Notes under the pieces: generated by a model | Told to the model about the DNA's origin: nothing | Database searches by the model: none | The model's input: only the letters and a program-made list of their open reading frames with translations | Program-made: the position numbers and the translations under genes | Shown here: one piece after another, positions 1-5,845 of the stretch | Numbering within the stretch: position 1 is the stretch's first letter | How the letters are laid out: every line of letters starts with the position of its first letter | Origin: Streptococcus sp. UBA6071 | GTDB lineage: Bacteria > Bacillota > Bacilli > Lactobacillales > Streptococcaceae | NCBI GenBank assembly: GCA_002436115.1 | Contig: DIXV01000138.1 | Coordinates: forward strand, 6,627 to 14,358 | Length of the DNA stretch: 7,732 bases | Direction of reading: 5' to 3'

Positions 1-399
1 GCCAGAGAGGTTCATCACCATTTTGGTCCAGACTATTTTGATAAGATTCTGGTGGATGCCCCTTGTTCGGGGATCGGTCTGATTCGTCGAAAACCAGACA
101 TTCGATACCGCAAAAAAAAGGATGATTTGGCACAATTACAGAAGATTCAACTAAGTATCCTAGCTAGTGTTTGTCAAACGATTAAAAAAGGTGGTATAAT
201 AACCTACAGTACTTGTACGCTTACGAAACAGGAAAATTTTGAAGTCATCAAACAATTCTTGATGCAACATCCTGAATTTGAACAGGTCAACCTCAGTCAT
301 TCGAAAAAAGAGATTGAACGAGAAGGCTGTCTCTTCATTACACCTGAACAATACCTGACAGATGGTTTTTTCATCGCCCAAGTCAGAAGAAAAATCTAA
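1..399 (+). CDS. rsmB: 16S rRNA (cytosine-967-C5)-methyltransferase RsmB, C-terminal part (5' end outside window)
   Basis: The reading frame is open from base 1 and gives the last 132 residues of an RsmB/Sun (Fmu) family enzyme, which transfers a methyl group from S-adenosylmethionine to C5 of a cytosine in 16S rRNA. The visible part carries both signature cysteine motifs of RNA m5C methyltransferases: DAPCSG (motif IV, about residues 19-24 of the fragment), where the Cys helps product release, and TYSTCTL (motif VI, about residues 68-74), where the Cys is the family's catalytic nucleophile. The RRKPDIRY stretch after motif IV is typical of RsmB rather than RsmF. The fragment ends with the usual GFFIAQ strand and a short basic tail. 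The N-terminal NusB-like and SAM-binding parts must lie upstream. The stop is 21 nt before the phosphatase gene, so co-transcription is likely. An internal promoter-like sequence sits at 171-200. Confidence 0.93.
   Translation, partial: AREVHHHFGPDYFDKILVDAPCSGIGLIRRKPDIRYRKKKDDLAQLQKIQLSILASVCQTIKKGGIITYSTCTLTKQENFEVIKQFLMQHPEFEQVNLSHSKKEIEREGCLFITPEQYLTDGFFIAQVRRKI
171..200 (+). promoter_or_regulatory. Candidate sigma-A promoter inside rsmB, driving the phosphatase/kinase pair
   Basis: TTGTCA (171-176, five of six matches to the -35 consensus) is followed after 18 nt by TATAAT (195-200, perfect) preceded by TGG at 192-194, giving an extended -10. The start point would be near 207, leaving a leader of roughly 215 nt before the phosphatase ATG at 421. 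The -10 is built from two consecutive AUA isoleucine codons in rsmB. This is a sequence match only; no expression data were available. Confidence 0.55.
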
Positions 400-420
400 T
401 ACCTAGGGGGAATAGAAAGT

Positions 421-1158
421 ATGGAAGTTTCACTATTAACAAATGTTGGACAGAGGCGTTCCAATAATCAAGACTATGTCAACCGCTACAATAATCGTGC
501 AGGGGTACTGATGATTATTTTGGCAGACGGCATGGGAGGACATCGAGCCGGCAATATTGCAAGCGAGTTAGCGGCTACGGAGTTGGGTAGTGCATGGGTA
601 AGCACAGAGATTGCCGACTTAAATGGAACACGTGAATGGTTTGCGGAATATTTAGAGCAAGTTAACCAAAAAATATACGAGATGGGTCAAAAAGAAGAGT
701 ACCATGGTATGGGAACGACTCTTGAAGCAATTGTTATCATAGAGAACCAGATGATTTTCGCTCATATTGGCGATTCGCGGATTGGTTTAATTCGTGGAGA
801 TGCCTTACTTCCCTTGACAAGTGACCATTCCTTGGTTAATGTTTTGCTTAAAGCGGGTCAGTTAACACCTGAAGAAGCAGATCGGCACCCACAAAAGAAC
901 ATCATCACGCAATCCATTGGCCAAAAGGATCCTGTTGAACCAGATATCGGCATTAAAACGCTGGAAGCAGGCGACTATGTCTTGGTCAACAGTGATGGTC
1001 TAACCAATATGGTATCGGAATCAGATATTCTTGACATTGTAACAAGTGAGGTCAGCTTGGATGATAAAGCTGAAACGTTGATTCGATTTGCTAATAAGGC
1101 AGGGGGACTGGATAATATTACGGTAGCACTCATTCACTTTGACCAGGAGGGTGCCTAA
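421..1158 (+). CDS. stp: PP2C-type Ser/Thr protein phosphatase (PhpP/Stp/PppL)
   Basis: A 245-residue cytoplasmic PPM/PP2C phosphatase, the usual length for the streptococcal enzyme. It removes phosphate from Ser/Thr residues on the partner PASTA kinase and its substrates, using two divalent metal ions. All main family motifs are visible: RSNNQD (13-18), DGMGGH with metal ligand Asp36 (36-41), GMGTT (96-100), GDSR (117-120), SDGL with Asp192 (191-194) and GGLDNIT with Asp231 (228-234). No signal peptide or membrane segment is seen. The start is supported by an AGGGGG-type ribosome site at 405-410, 10 nt before the ATG. Its TAA shares one base with the ATG of the kinase gene (TAATG), and AGGAGG at 1145-1150 sits just upstream, so the two are probably translationally coupled and kept in balance. 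Names in use include phpP, stp and pppL. Confidence 0.96.
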   Translation: MEVSLLTNVGQRRSNNQDYVNRYNNRAGVLMIILADGMGGHRAGNIASELAATELGSAWVSTEIADLNGTREWFAEYLEQVNQKIYEMGQKEEYHGMGTTLEAIVIIENQMIFAHIGDSRIGLIRGDALLPLTSDHSLVNVLLKAGQLTPEEADRHPQKNIITQSIGQKDPVEPDIGIKTLEAGDYVLVNSDGLTNMVSESDILDIVTSEVSLDDKAETLIRFANKAGGLDNITVALIHFDQEGA

Positions 1159-2981
1159 TGATTCAGATTGGTAAAATATTTGCGGGCCGATACAAGGTGA
1201 TCGAACAAATAGGCAGAGGCGGGATGGCGGATGTCTATTTAGCTCGCGATTTGATTTTGGATGGCCAAGAAGTTGCCGTCAAGGTTCTCAGAACCAATTA
1301 TCAAACGGATCCCGTCGCTATTCAGCGGTTTCAGCGAGAAGCTCGAGCGATGGCAGATTTAGACCATCCCAACATTGTTCGTATCAGTGATATTGGGGAA
1401 GAAGATGGTCAACAATACCTAGCGATGGAGTATGTGAATGCTCTGGATTTGAAGAAGCATATTAGCGTCAATGCGCCTTTTTCAAATGAAGAAGCTGTCC
1501 GTATTATGGGGCAGATCCTCTTAGCTATCCGCCTTGCCCATCAAAAAGGAATTGTTCACCGAGATCTAAAACCACAGAATGTTCTTTTGACAGAAGAAGG
1601 GATCGCCAAGGTAACAGACTTTGGGATTGCTGTCGCTTTTGCTGAGACAAGTCTAACCCAGACCAATTCCATGCTAGGCTCTGTCCATTACCTGTCACCT
1701 GAACAAGCAAGAGGTTCTAAGGCGACTTTCCAGAGTGATATTTATGCTATGGGGATCGTGCTTTATGAGATGTTAACCGGTCACATCCCATATGATGGGG
1801 ACTCTGCTGTGACTATTGCCCTACAACATTTCCAAAAACCTCTTCCTTCTATCCTTGAAGAAAACCCCCAAGTGCCACAAGCCTTGGAAAATGTCGTGAT
1901 TAAGGCAACTGCTAAAAAACTAAGCGATCGTTATCAATCTGTTGAAGATATCTATACCGACTTGGTGACCTGTCTATCAGCAGAACATCGGAATGATCCT
2001 AAATTAGTTTTTGAGGATAATAAATTAGACAGTAAGGTCTTACCAAAAATCCCTCAGGTGACTGAAAGTCTTAAACAAGAAGAAGCGGTTCAAGCACAAG
2101 CTCAAGAAAAGCAAGTGTTAGACCCTAAGCAGAAAAAGCCTAAGCGCCGTTTGAGGGCAAGATACAAGGTTCTGATGGCAGCTATTTTTTTAACCCTGAT
2201 GGCCCTACTTGCGATATTTCTTACCAGTCCGAGTACCGTCAAGGTACCTGATGTTGTCGGGCAAACAGAAAAGGCCGCCCGTGAAGCGATTGAGGCTGAG
2301 GGGTTGAAAGTTGGAGAGGTGTCTGAAGAATCTAGTGACACTGTTGAAAAGGGGAAGGTTATAGCCGTCTTACCTGAGGCTGGAACCAGTCGAAAAAGAA
2401 ATTCCTCTGTCGAACTTGTCATTTCTAAAGGGGATCGCACCTTCACCTTGGAAGACTATACGGGTAAATCCTATAGCGAGGTATTAGCAGCCTTGACAGA
2501 ATTGGGAGTAGAGGAATCTCGTATTAAGGTCGAAGAAGAAGAGACTTCTGCCTCTGAGGCGGGAATCATCTTGGAACAATCTCCAGAAGTAGGAACAGTC
2601 TATGACTTAGACAAACCAAGTACCATTACTTTTAAAGTTGCCAAATCGACCTCAACCGTATCTATGCCTAATTTAACGGGCTATACCTATAGTGAAGCTA
2701 TTAATATTTTAGTTTCTCAGGGAATCTCGGTAAGTCAAATCACAGTATCTCCACAAAATGTTAGCTCATCTGCTAAGGTTGAAGGTCAAAGCGTTTATGC
2801 CTTTACAGAAATTGATCCAGATACTGTACAGATTACCCTCTATTTTGCAACAGAAGCCAGCAGTACAAGTAGCAGTTCCAGTTCATCGTCTGCATCGTCA
2901 TCAACTTCCGACACCAGCACGTCAAGCTCAAGTACGAGTGAATCAAGCTCAACAGAGGCAGGCTCTAGTCAGTCAGAATAA
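1158..2981 (+). CDS. pknB: Membrane Ser/Thr protein kinase with PASTA repeats (StkP/PknB)
   Basis: A 607-residue single-pass kinase. The cytoplasmic Hanks-type domain (about 12-270) is intact: glycine loop [10 protein letters not shown] (18-27), Lys42, alpha-C Glu61, HRDLKPQN with catalytic Asp136, DFG with Asp154, and SPE (180-182). Thr167 and Thr169 in the activation loop match the positions autophosphorylated in pneumococcal StkP. A Lys/Arg-rich juxtamembrane stretch (about 324-337) precedes one membrane segment (about 338-356). Outside the cell lie three PASTA domains (about 360-424, 428-496, 500-565), which in this family bind peptidoglycan or muropeptides. A tail (568-607) of 26 Ser and 6 Thr follows. 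Pneumococcal StkP has four PASTA repeats and is longer, so this version is shorter. The family phosphorylates division and wall proteins and is opposed by the upstream phosphatase. A terminator follows directly. Confidence 0.96.
   Translation: MIQIGKIFAGRYKVIEQIGRGGMADVYLARDLILDGQEVAVKVLRTNYQTDPVAIQRFQREARAMADLDHPNIVRISDIGEEDGQQYLAMEYVNALDLKKHISVNAPFSNEEAVRIMGQILLAIRLAHQKGIVHRDLKPQNVLLTEEGIAKVTDFGIAVAFAETSLTQTNSMLGSVHYLSPEQARGSKATFQSDIYAMGIVLYEMLTGHIPYDGDSAVTIALQHFQKPLPSILEENPQVPQALENVVIKATAKKLSDRYQSVEDIYTDLVTCLSAEHRNDPKLVFEDNKLDSKVLPKIPQVTESLKQEEAVQAQAQEKQVLDPKQKKPKRRLRARYKVLMAAIFLTLMALLAIFLTSPSTVKVPDVVGQTEKAAREAIEAEGLKVGEVSEESSDTVEKGKVIAVLPEAGTSRKRNSSVELVISKGDRTFTLEDYTGKSYSEVLAALTELGVEESRIKVEEEETSASEAGIILEQSPEVGTVYDLDKPSTITFKVAKSTSTVSMPNLTGYTYSEAINILVSQGISVSQITVSPQNVSSSAKVEGQSVYAFTEIDPDTVQITLYFATEASSTSSSSSSSSASSSTSDTSTSSSSTSESSSTEAGSSQSE
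2859..2978 (+). repeat. Ser/Thr-rich low-complexity tail of the kinase
   Basis: Codons 568-607 of the kinase encode 26 serines and 6 threonines among 40 residues, including a run of eight serines (571-578). All six serine codons are used, so this is not a simple DNA microsatellite. The tail lies after the last PASTA domain and is therefore predicted to be extracellular and disordered. Confidence 0.85.
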
Positions 2982-2984
2982 GGG

Positions 2985-3018
2985 AAAAGAAGCTAGGAGG
3001 ATTTCTAGCTTCTCTTTT
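2985..3018 (+). terminator. Rho-independent terminator after the kinase gene
   Basis: Starting 7 nt after the stop codon, AGAAGCTAG (2988-2996) pairs with CTAGCTTCT (3005-3013), a perfect 9-bp stem. It can be lengthened inward by a G-U and an A-U pair around the loop. The 3' side is followed by CTTTT (3014-3018), a short U-rich tract matched by A residues on the 5' side. It separates the phosphatase/kinase unit from the lia unit. The U-tract is short, so some readthrough is possible. Confidence 0.75.
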
Positions 3019-3161
3019 CATTCCTCTGAGCAAGTGACCGATTTTTTTACTCAAATTAGGAAAATAAGGGTGTGAATCCTGAAAAACAATCGAAAAAAGC
3101 AGGCTCTTTTCATGGAATAGACAGATTTCCTACTTAAGATGGAGGGAATTTCTCTAAAATT

Positions 3162-3170
3162 TGGTAGAAT
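3162..3170 (+). promoter_or_regulatory. Extended -10 promoter for liaFSR
   Basis: TGG followed by TAGAAT (3165-3170, five of six matches) forms a TG-extended -10. No recognisable -35 lies at the usual distance, as is common for TG-extended or activator-dependent promoters. The start point would be near 3177, giving a leader of only about 24 nt before the liaF ATG. LiaR is expected to act here from known autoregulation of lia systems, but I could not find a convincing binding site. Confidence 0.55.
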
Positions 3171-3200
3171 AGAAATAGAATTCCTCTATGAAAGTTTATT

Positions 3201-3902
3201 ATGAAAAAAATACAATTATTTTTAACGATTGAAGCCATTCTGTTAACAATGGCTATGATTGATATTATGGCAACGGACTTTCCGCGATTTGTTGTCTTGC
3301 TCTTTCTCTTTGCCATAGGTCTCCGATTTTATCTGGGAAAAGATTGGGGGAACTTCCTCTTAACGAGTACGGCACTTCTCCTCTTTTTCATCATCATGGC
3401 CAACCCTTACGTGGTTCTCTCCATCATCTTTGGGGTTGTTTATATGATTCTTAATTACTTTTCTCGTATTGGTAAACGGGAAAACTACCAGTTTGTTCAC
3501 ATTGACCAGAGTCCAAAACGGGTGAAACGAGAACGGATGCGTTGGTTTGGAAACCAAGATTACTTTAACCAAAGCACAACCTATCCTTTTGATGACATCA
3601 ACATTGTCCGTGTTTTTGGAAATGATGTTATTGATTTAACAGAGGTTGCTCTTGTAGGAACCAACAATGTTATTGTCGTGCGAAAAAGTTTTGGCACAAC
3701 TCATGTGATTGTGCCTTTGGGCGTTGAGGTTGATTTGTCAGCATCAGCAGTCTATGGACATCTGGACTTCTTGGGTTTAGTTGAATCTGATTTACGAAAT
3801 GAATCGGTTAAGTTTCAGAGTCATCATTTCTTAAATGCTAATAAGCGTGTCAAGGTCGTAATCAGTGTCTTGTTTGGTGATATCGAGGTGATTCGCCAAT
3901 GA
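3201..3902 (+). CDS. liaF: LiaF, membrane inhibitor of the LiaSR two-component system
   Basis: A 233-residue protein of the LiaF (YvqF) family. The N-terminal half is strongly hydrophobic, with about four membrane segments (roughly 5-24, 28-45, 52-68 and 70-86). A charged linker (about 89-113) leads to a soluble C-terminal domain containing RWFGNQDYF (114-122) and FDDINIVRVFGNDVIDL, the family's conserved start of the beta-rich domain, and ending in LFGDIEV. In Firmicutes LiaF holds the kinase LiaS inactive until the envelope is stressed. The ATG at 3201 follows an in-frame stop at 3189-3191. Its ribosome site is weak (GAAAG around 3190-3194), unlike the strong sites of its neighbours. The gene overlaps liaS by 4 nt (ATGA), so the inhibitor and the kinase are translationally coupled. 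Identification is firm from domain layout and operon context. Confidence 0.93.
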   Translation: MKKIQLFLTIEAILLTMAMIDIMATDFPRFVVLLFLFAIGLRFYLGKDWGNFLLTSTALLLFFIIMANPYVVLSIIFGVVYMILNYFSRIGKRENYQFVHIDQSPKRVKRERMRWFGNQDYFNQSTTYPFDDINIVRVFGNDVIDLTEVALVGTNNVIVVRKSFGTTHVIVPLGVEVDLSASAVYGHLDFLGLVESDLRNESVKFQSHHFLNANKRVKVVISVLFGDIEVIRQ

Positions 3903-4906
3903 GAAAATCCACATTTATTTTTATTTTTGTTTATGCAGCCTTGATAGTGCTTATGGTTACCTCCAGTATTTTGTCAATTTTTAAACTGGATTTGTGGTTC
4001 ATTAGTCAAAACGGGCTACAATTTTATCGCGTTGTTTTAGTGGTTAGTCTATTTAGCTTATCGCTGGCTGTGGTTTTTTTAGTTCTCATCCAGCTGACCT
4101 CGCTTAATACAAAATACCAGCTTAATCGTCAGTTGAAACGTATCTTAGCTAATAAAGCGCTGCGACAGCAGGCTGGTGATGAATACAGTCAAGTCTTGCA
4201 AACCTTATCAACGAAAATGAAAGACATGACTGAAAATCTACAGAAAATCGAAAATCAGGATTTGGTTACCCGAGAGGTCATTGTTGAGGAAGAGCGCAAG
4301 CGAGTAGCACGTGATTTGCATGATACCGTGAGCCAAGAGCTTTTTGCAGCTAGTATGATTTTATCAGGTGTGTCAGGGCAAGTACTGGAGATGGATCGGG
4401 AACAATTGGGACAACAACTCGAATTGGTTGCTGGCCTCTTGGATACAGCTCAAAAAGACTTGCGTGTCTTGCTTCTTCACTTAAGGCCCCTTGAACTTGA
4501 AGGCAGAACACTGGTAGAAGGCTTGGAATTGGTTTTACAAGAGGTTAAAGATAAGTCGACGATTGAAGTGATGTTTACCCACGATGAGATTGACTTACCA
4601 AAAGCTATGGAAGCTCACATTTTTCGAATTGCTCAGGAGTTTATCAATAATACCCTGCGGCATGCTCAAGCTCAGCAATTGGAGGTTTATTTGATACAGA
4701 CAGATAGTGAACTCCAGATTAGAATGACGGATGATGGTATTGGCTATGATCAGGGGGAAGTGGATGAGGTCAGCTATGGTTTGCAGAATATTAAAGAGCG
4801 TGTAGCAGACATGGCAGGAATGCTCAAAGTAACAACTGCCCCTAGAAAAGGGGTTGCTATGGATATTAGAATTCCATTGATAAGGAGAGAACATGGAAGC
4901 GATTAA
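3899..4906 (+). CDS. liaS: LiaS, intramembrane-sensing histidine kinase
   Basis: A 335-residue NarL-type histidine kinase. Two membrane segments (about 5-25 and 44-66) are separated by only some 18 residues, so there is almost no extracellular sensor domain; this is the intramembrane-sensing design. A HAMP-like or coiled linker (about 67-130) leads to the HisKA_3 box ERKRVARDLHDTVSQEL, with phospho-acceptor His141. The ATPase domain has the N-box EFINNTLRHA (248-257), the G1 box DDGIGYD (278-284) and the G2-like YGLQNIKERV (293-302). It is expected to phosphorylate LiaR in response to cell-wall antibiotics and cationic peptides, and to be inhibited by LiaF. The start overlaps the liaF stop by 4 nt and is served by GAGGTG at 3885-3890. 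The end overlaps liaR by 14 nt. Confidence 0.95.
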   Translation: MRKSTFIFIFVYAALIVLMVTSSILSIFKLDLWFISQNGLQFYRVVLVVSLFSLSLAVVFLVLIQLTSLNTKYQLNRQLKRILANKALRQQAGDEYSQVLQTLSTKMKDMTENLQKIENQDLVTREVIVEEERKRVARDLHDTVSQELFAASMILSGVSGQVLEMDREQLGQQLELVAGLLDTAQKDLRVLLLHLRPLELEGRTLVEGLELVLQEVKDKSTIEVMFTHDEIDLPKAMEAHIFRIAQEFINNTLRHAQAQQLEVYLIQTDSELQIRMTDDGIGYDQGEVDEVSYGLQNIKERVADMAGMLKVTTAPRKGVAMDIRIPLIRREHGSD

Positions 4907-5537
4907 AGTGATTTTGGTTGATGACCACGAAATGGTTCGACTGGGTTTAAAAAGCTATTTGAATTTGCAGATGGATATAAAAGTTATTGCAGAAGCAGGG
5001 AATGGGCGTGAAGGTGTTGAAAAGGCTTTGGAATACCGTCCAGATGTTCTCATCATGGACTTAGTTATGCCAGAAATGTCAGGAACTGAAGCAACTTTGG
5101 AGATTTTAGATAAGTGGCCTGAGGCGAAAATACTGGTCTTGACCTCCTACTTAGATAATGCAAAAATTTACCCGGTTTTGGAAGCGGGAGCAAAGGGGTA
5201 TATGCTAAAAACCTCCAGTGCAGATGAAATTTTGCATGCGATCCGTAAGGTTGCTCGTGGGGAATTGGCGATTGAAACGGAAGTGGATAAAAAGGTTCAG
5301 GAGTTAAATATTAACCGCCCCTTGCACTCTCAGCTAACCGCGCGTGAAAGAGACATCTTAGCTTTATTGGCTAAGGGATACGATAATCAACGGATTGCAG
5401 AAGAGAGTTTTATCTCGCTTAAAACGGTCAAGACCCATGTTTCCAACATTTTATCCAAATTGAATGTTTCCGATCGGACTCAGGCAGTGGTGTATGCCTT
5501 TCAACATGGTTTGGTAGAAAGTAGTGAGAAGCAATAA
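4893..5537 (+). CDS. liaR: LiaR, NarL/LuxR-family response regulator
   Basis: A 214-residue response regulator. The receiver domain (about 4-120) has acidic pocket residues Asp10 and Asp11, phospho-acceptor Asp56 in LIMDLVMP, switch residue Thr84 in LTSY and Lys106 in MLKTSS. A short linker leads to a LuxR-type helix-turn-helix domain (about 146-206: LTARERDIL, then the recognition region SLKTVKTHVSNILSKL). Phosphorylated LiaR activates envelope-stress genes and usually its own operon. AAGGAG at 4882-4887 lies inside the 3' end of liaS, 5 nt before the ATG, and the reading frames overlap by 14 nt, supporting coupled translation with the kinase. It is the last gene of the unit; a weak hairpin and then a 305-nt gap follow. 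Confidence 0.95.
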   Translation: MEAIKVILVDDHEMVRLGLKSYLNLQMDIKVIAEAGNGREGVEKALEYRPDVLIMDLVMPEMSGTEATLEILDKWPEAKILVLTSYLDNAKIYPVLEAGAKGYMLKTSSADEILHAIRKVARGELAIETEVDKKVQELNINRPLHSQLTARERDILALLAKGYDNQRIAEESFISLKTVKTHVSNILSKLNVSDRTQAVVYAFQHGLVESSEKQ

Positions 5538-5555
5538 GAGAGCAGTTCTCTTTCT
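5536..5555 (+). terminator. Weak hairpin at the liaR stop, possible terminator
   Basis: AAGAGA (5536-5541) pairs with TCTCTT (5547-5552) around a 5-nt loop, followed by TCT. The stem is AT-rich with only two G-C pairs and the U-tract is poor, so it is at best a leaky terminator. It begins within the liaR stop codon. Confidence 0.3.
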
Positions 5556-5579
5556 GGGTGTTCCCCTATTTGAAGTAAG

Positions 5580-5592
5580 CTAGTCTGACTAG
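5580..5592. other. 13-bp perfect palindrome in the liaR downstream gap
   Basis: CTAGTC-T-GACTAG is a perfect inverted repeat with a single-base centre. With a 1-nt centre it cannot form a normal RNA hairpin, so a DNA operator-like site is the more natural reading. The half site TAGTC resembles those of CesR/LiaR-type boxes, but the spacing between halves differs from the form I know (TCAGTCT-2 nt-AGACTGA type). Function is not established. Confidence 0.3.
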
Positions 5593-5661
5593 TATTGAGA
5601 CAGATAGATGGAACATTCATTTGGTTGACTGATGTGAAAGACAGAACAGATAGGAGACATT

Positions 5662-5768
5662 ACAGGAAAAACAACTTTAGACTAAGAAGTAGGTTAGCTG
5701 TTAATGGGGTTCAAAGCCTTTCTCAGAAGGAAGTCTAATTGCCTAGAAAAAAGAGTTGTTATTCCAGT
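5662..5768. repeat. Imperfect inverted repeat / long-stem RNA structure upstream of the HAD-cyclophilin gene
   Basis: The left arm 5662-5676 and the right arm 5754-5768 pair at 13 of 15 positions (GGAA/TTCC and AACAACT/AGTTGTT, with two A-A mismatches). The left arm continues without a break into TTAGACT (5677-5683), which pairs perfectly with AGTCTAA (5732-5738), leaving a 15-nt bulge on the right. A small hairpin CCTT/AAGG (5717-5720/5727-5730) lies in the loop. The right arm runs into TTTTT (5768-5772), so it could act as a distal terminator for the lia transcript. A small decayed repeat element is the other possibility. The rest of the gap 5538-5842 holds no convincing gene. Confidence 0.4.
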
Positions 5769-5794
5769 TTTTCCACCCCCAAACTAAGGATAAA

Positions 5795-5803
5795 TGATAT
5801 AAT
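5795..5803 (+). promoter_or_regulatory. Extended -10 promoter for the HAD-cyclophilin / S1 unit
   Basis: TGA followed by a perfect TATAAT (5798-5803) forms a TG-extended -10; no good -35 is seen at 16-18 nt. The start point would be near 5810, giving a leader of about 35 nt before the start codon. This suggests the downstream pair has its own promoter in addition to any readthrough from lia. Confidence 0.65.
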
Positions 5804-5845
5804 TAGCTTAGTATGACAAGGTAAAGGGGTTTAAAAAGGAGCATG

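Noticed and set aside
2102..2446. 114-codon open frame on the - strand inside the kinase gene
   Set aside because: It is antisense to well-conserved kinase linker and PASTA coding sequence, with no ribosome site or family resemblance.
3037..3048. T-run (CGATTTTTTTAC) as a second terminator before liaF
   Set aside because: No stable stem immediately precedes it; the hairpin at 2988-3013 already accounts for termination.
2758..3075. 105-codon open frame overlapping the kinase 3' end and the terminator
   Set aside because: It is a shifted reading of the Ser-rich tail, runs through a clear terminator, has no ribosome site and a low-complexity composition.
4595..4894. 99-codon open frame on the - strand inside liaS
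   Set aside because: It lies fully opposite the conserved ATPase domain of LiaS and shows no start signals; the peptide resembles no family.
5625..5654. TTGACT with a downstream GATAGG as a promoter for a small RNA in the gap
   Set aside because: The -10 matches only three of six positions and has no TG extension, too weak to call.
5704..5787. 27-codon ORF in the gap after liaR
   Set aside because: No Shine-Dalgarno precedes the ATG, it ends before the -10 of the next gene, and it overlaps the inverted repeat, which explains the sequence better.
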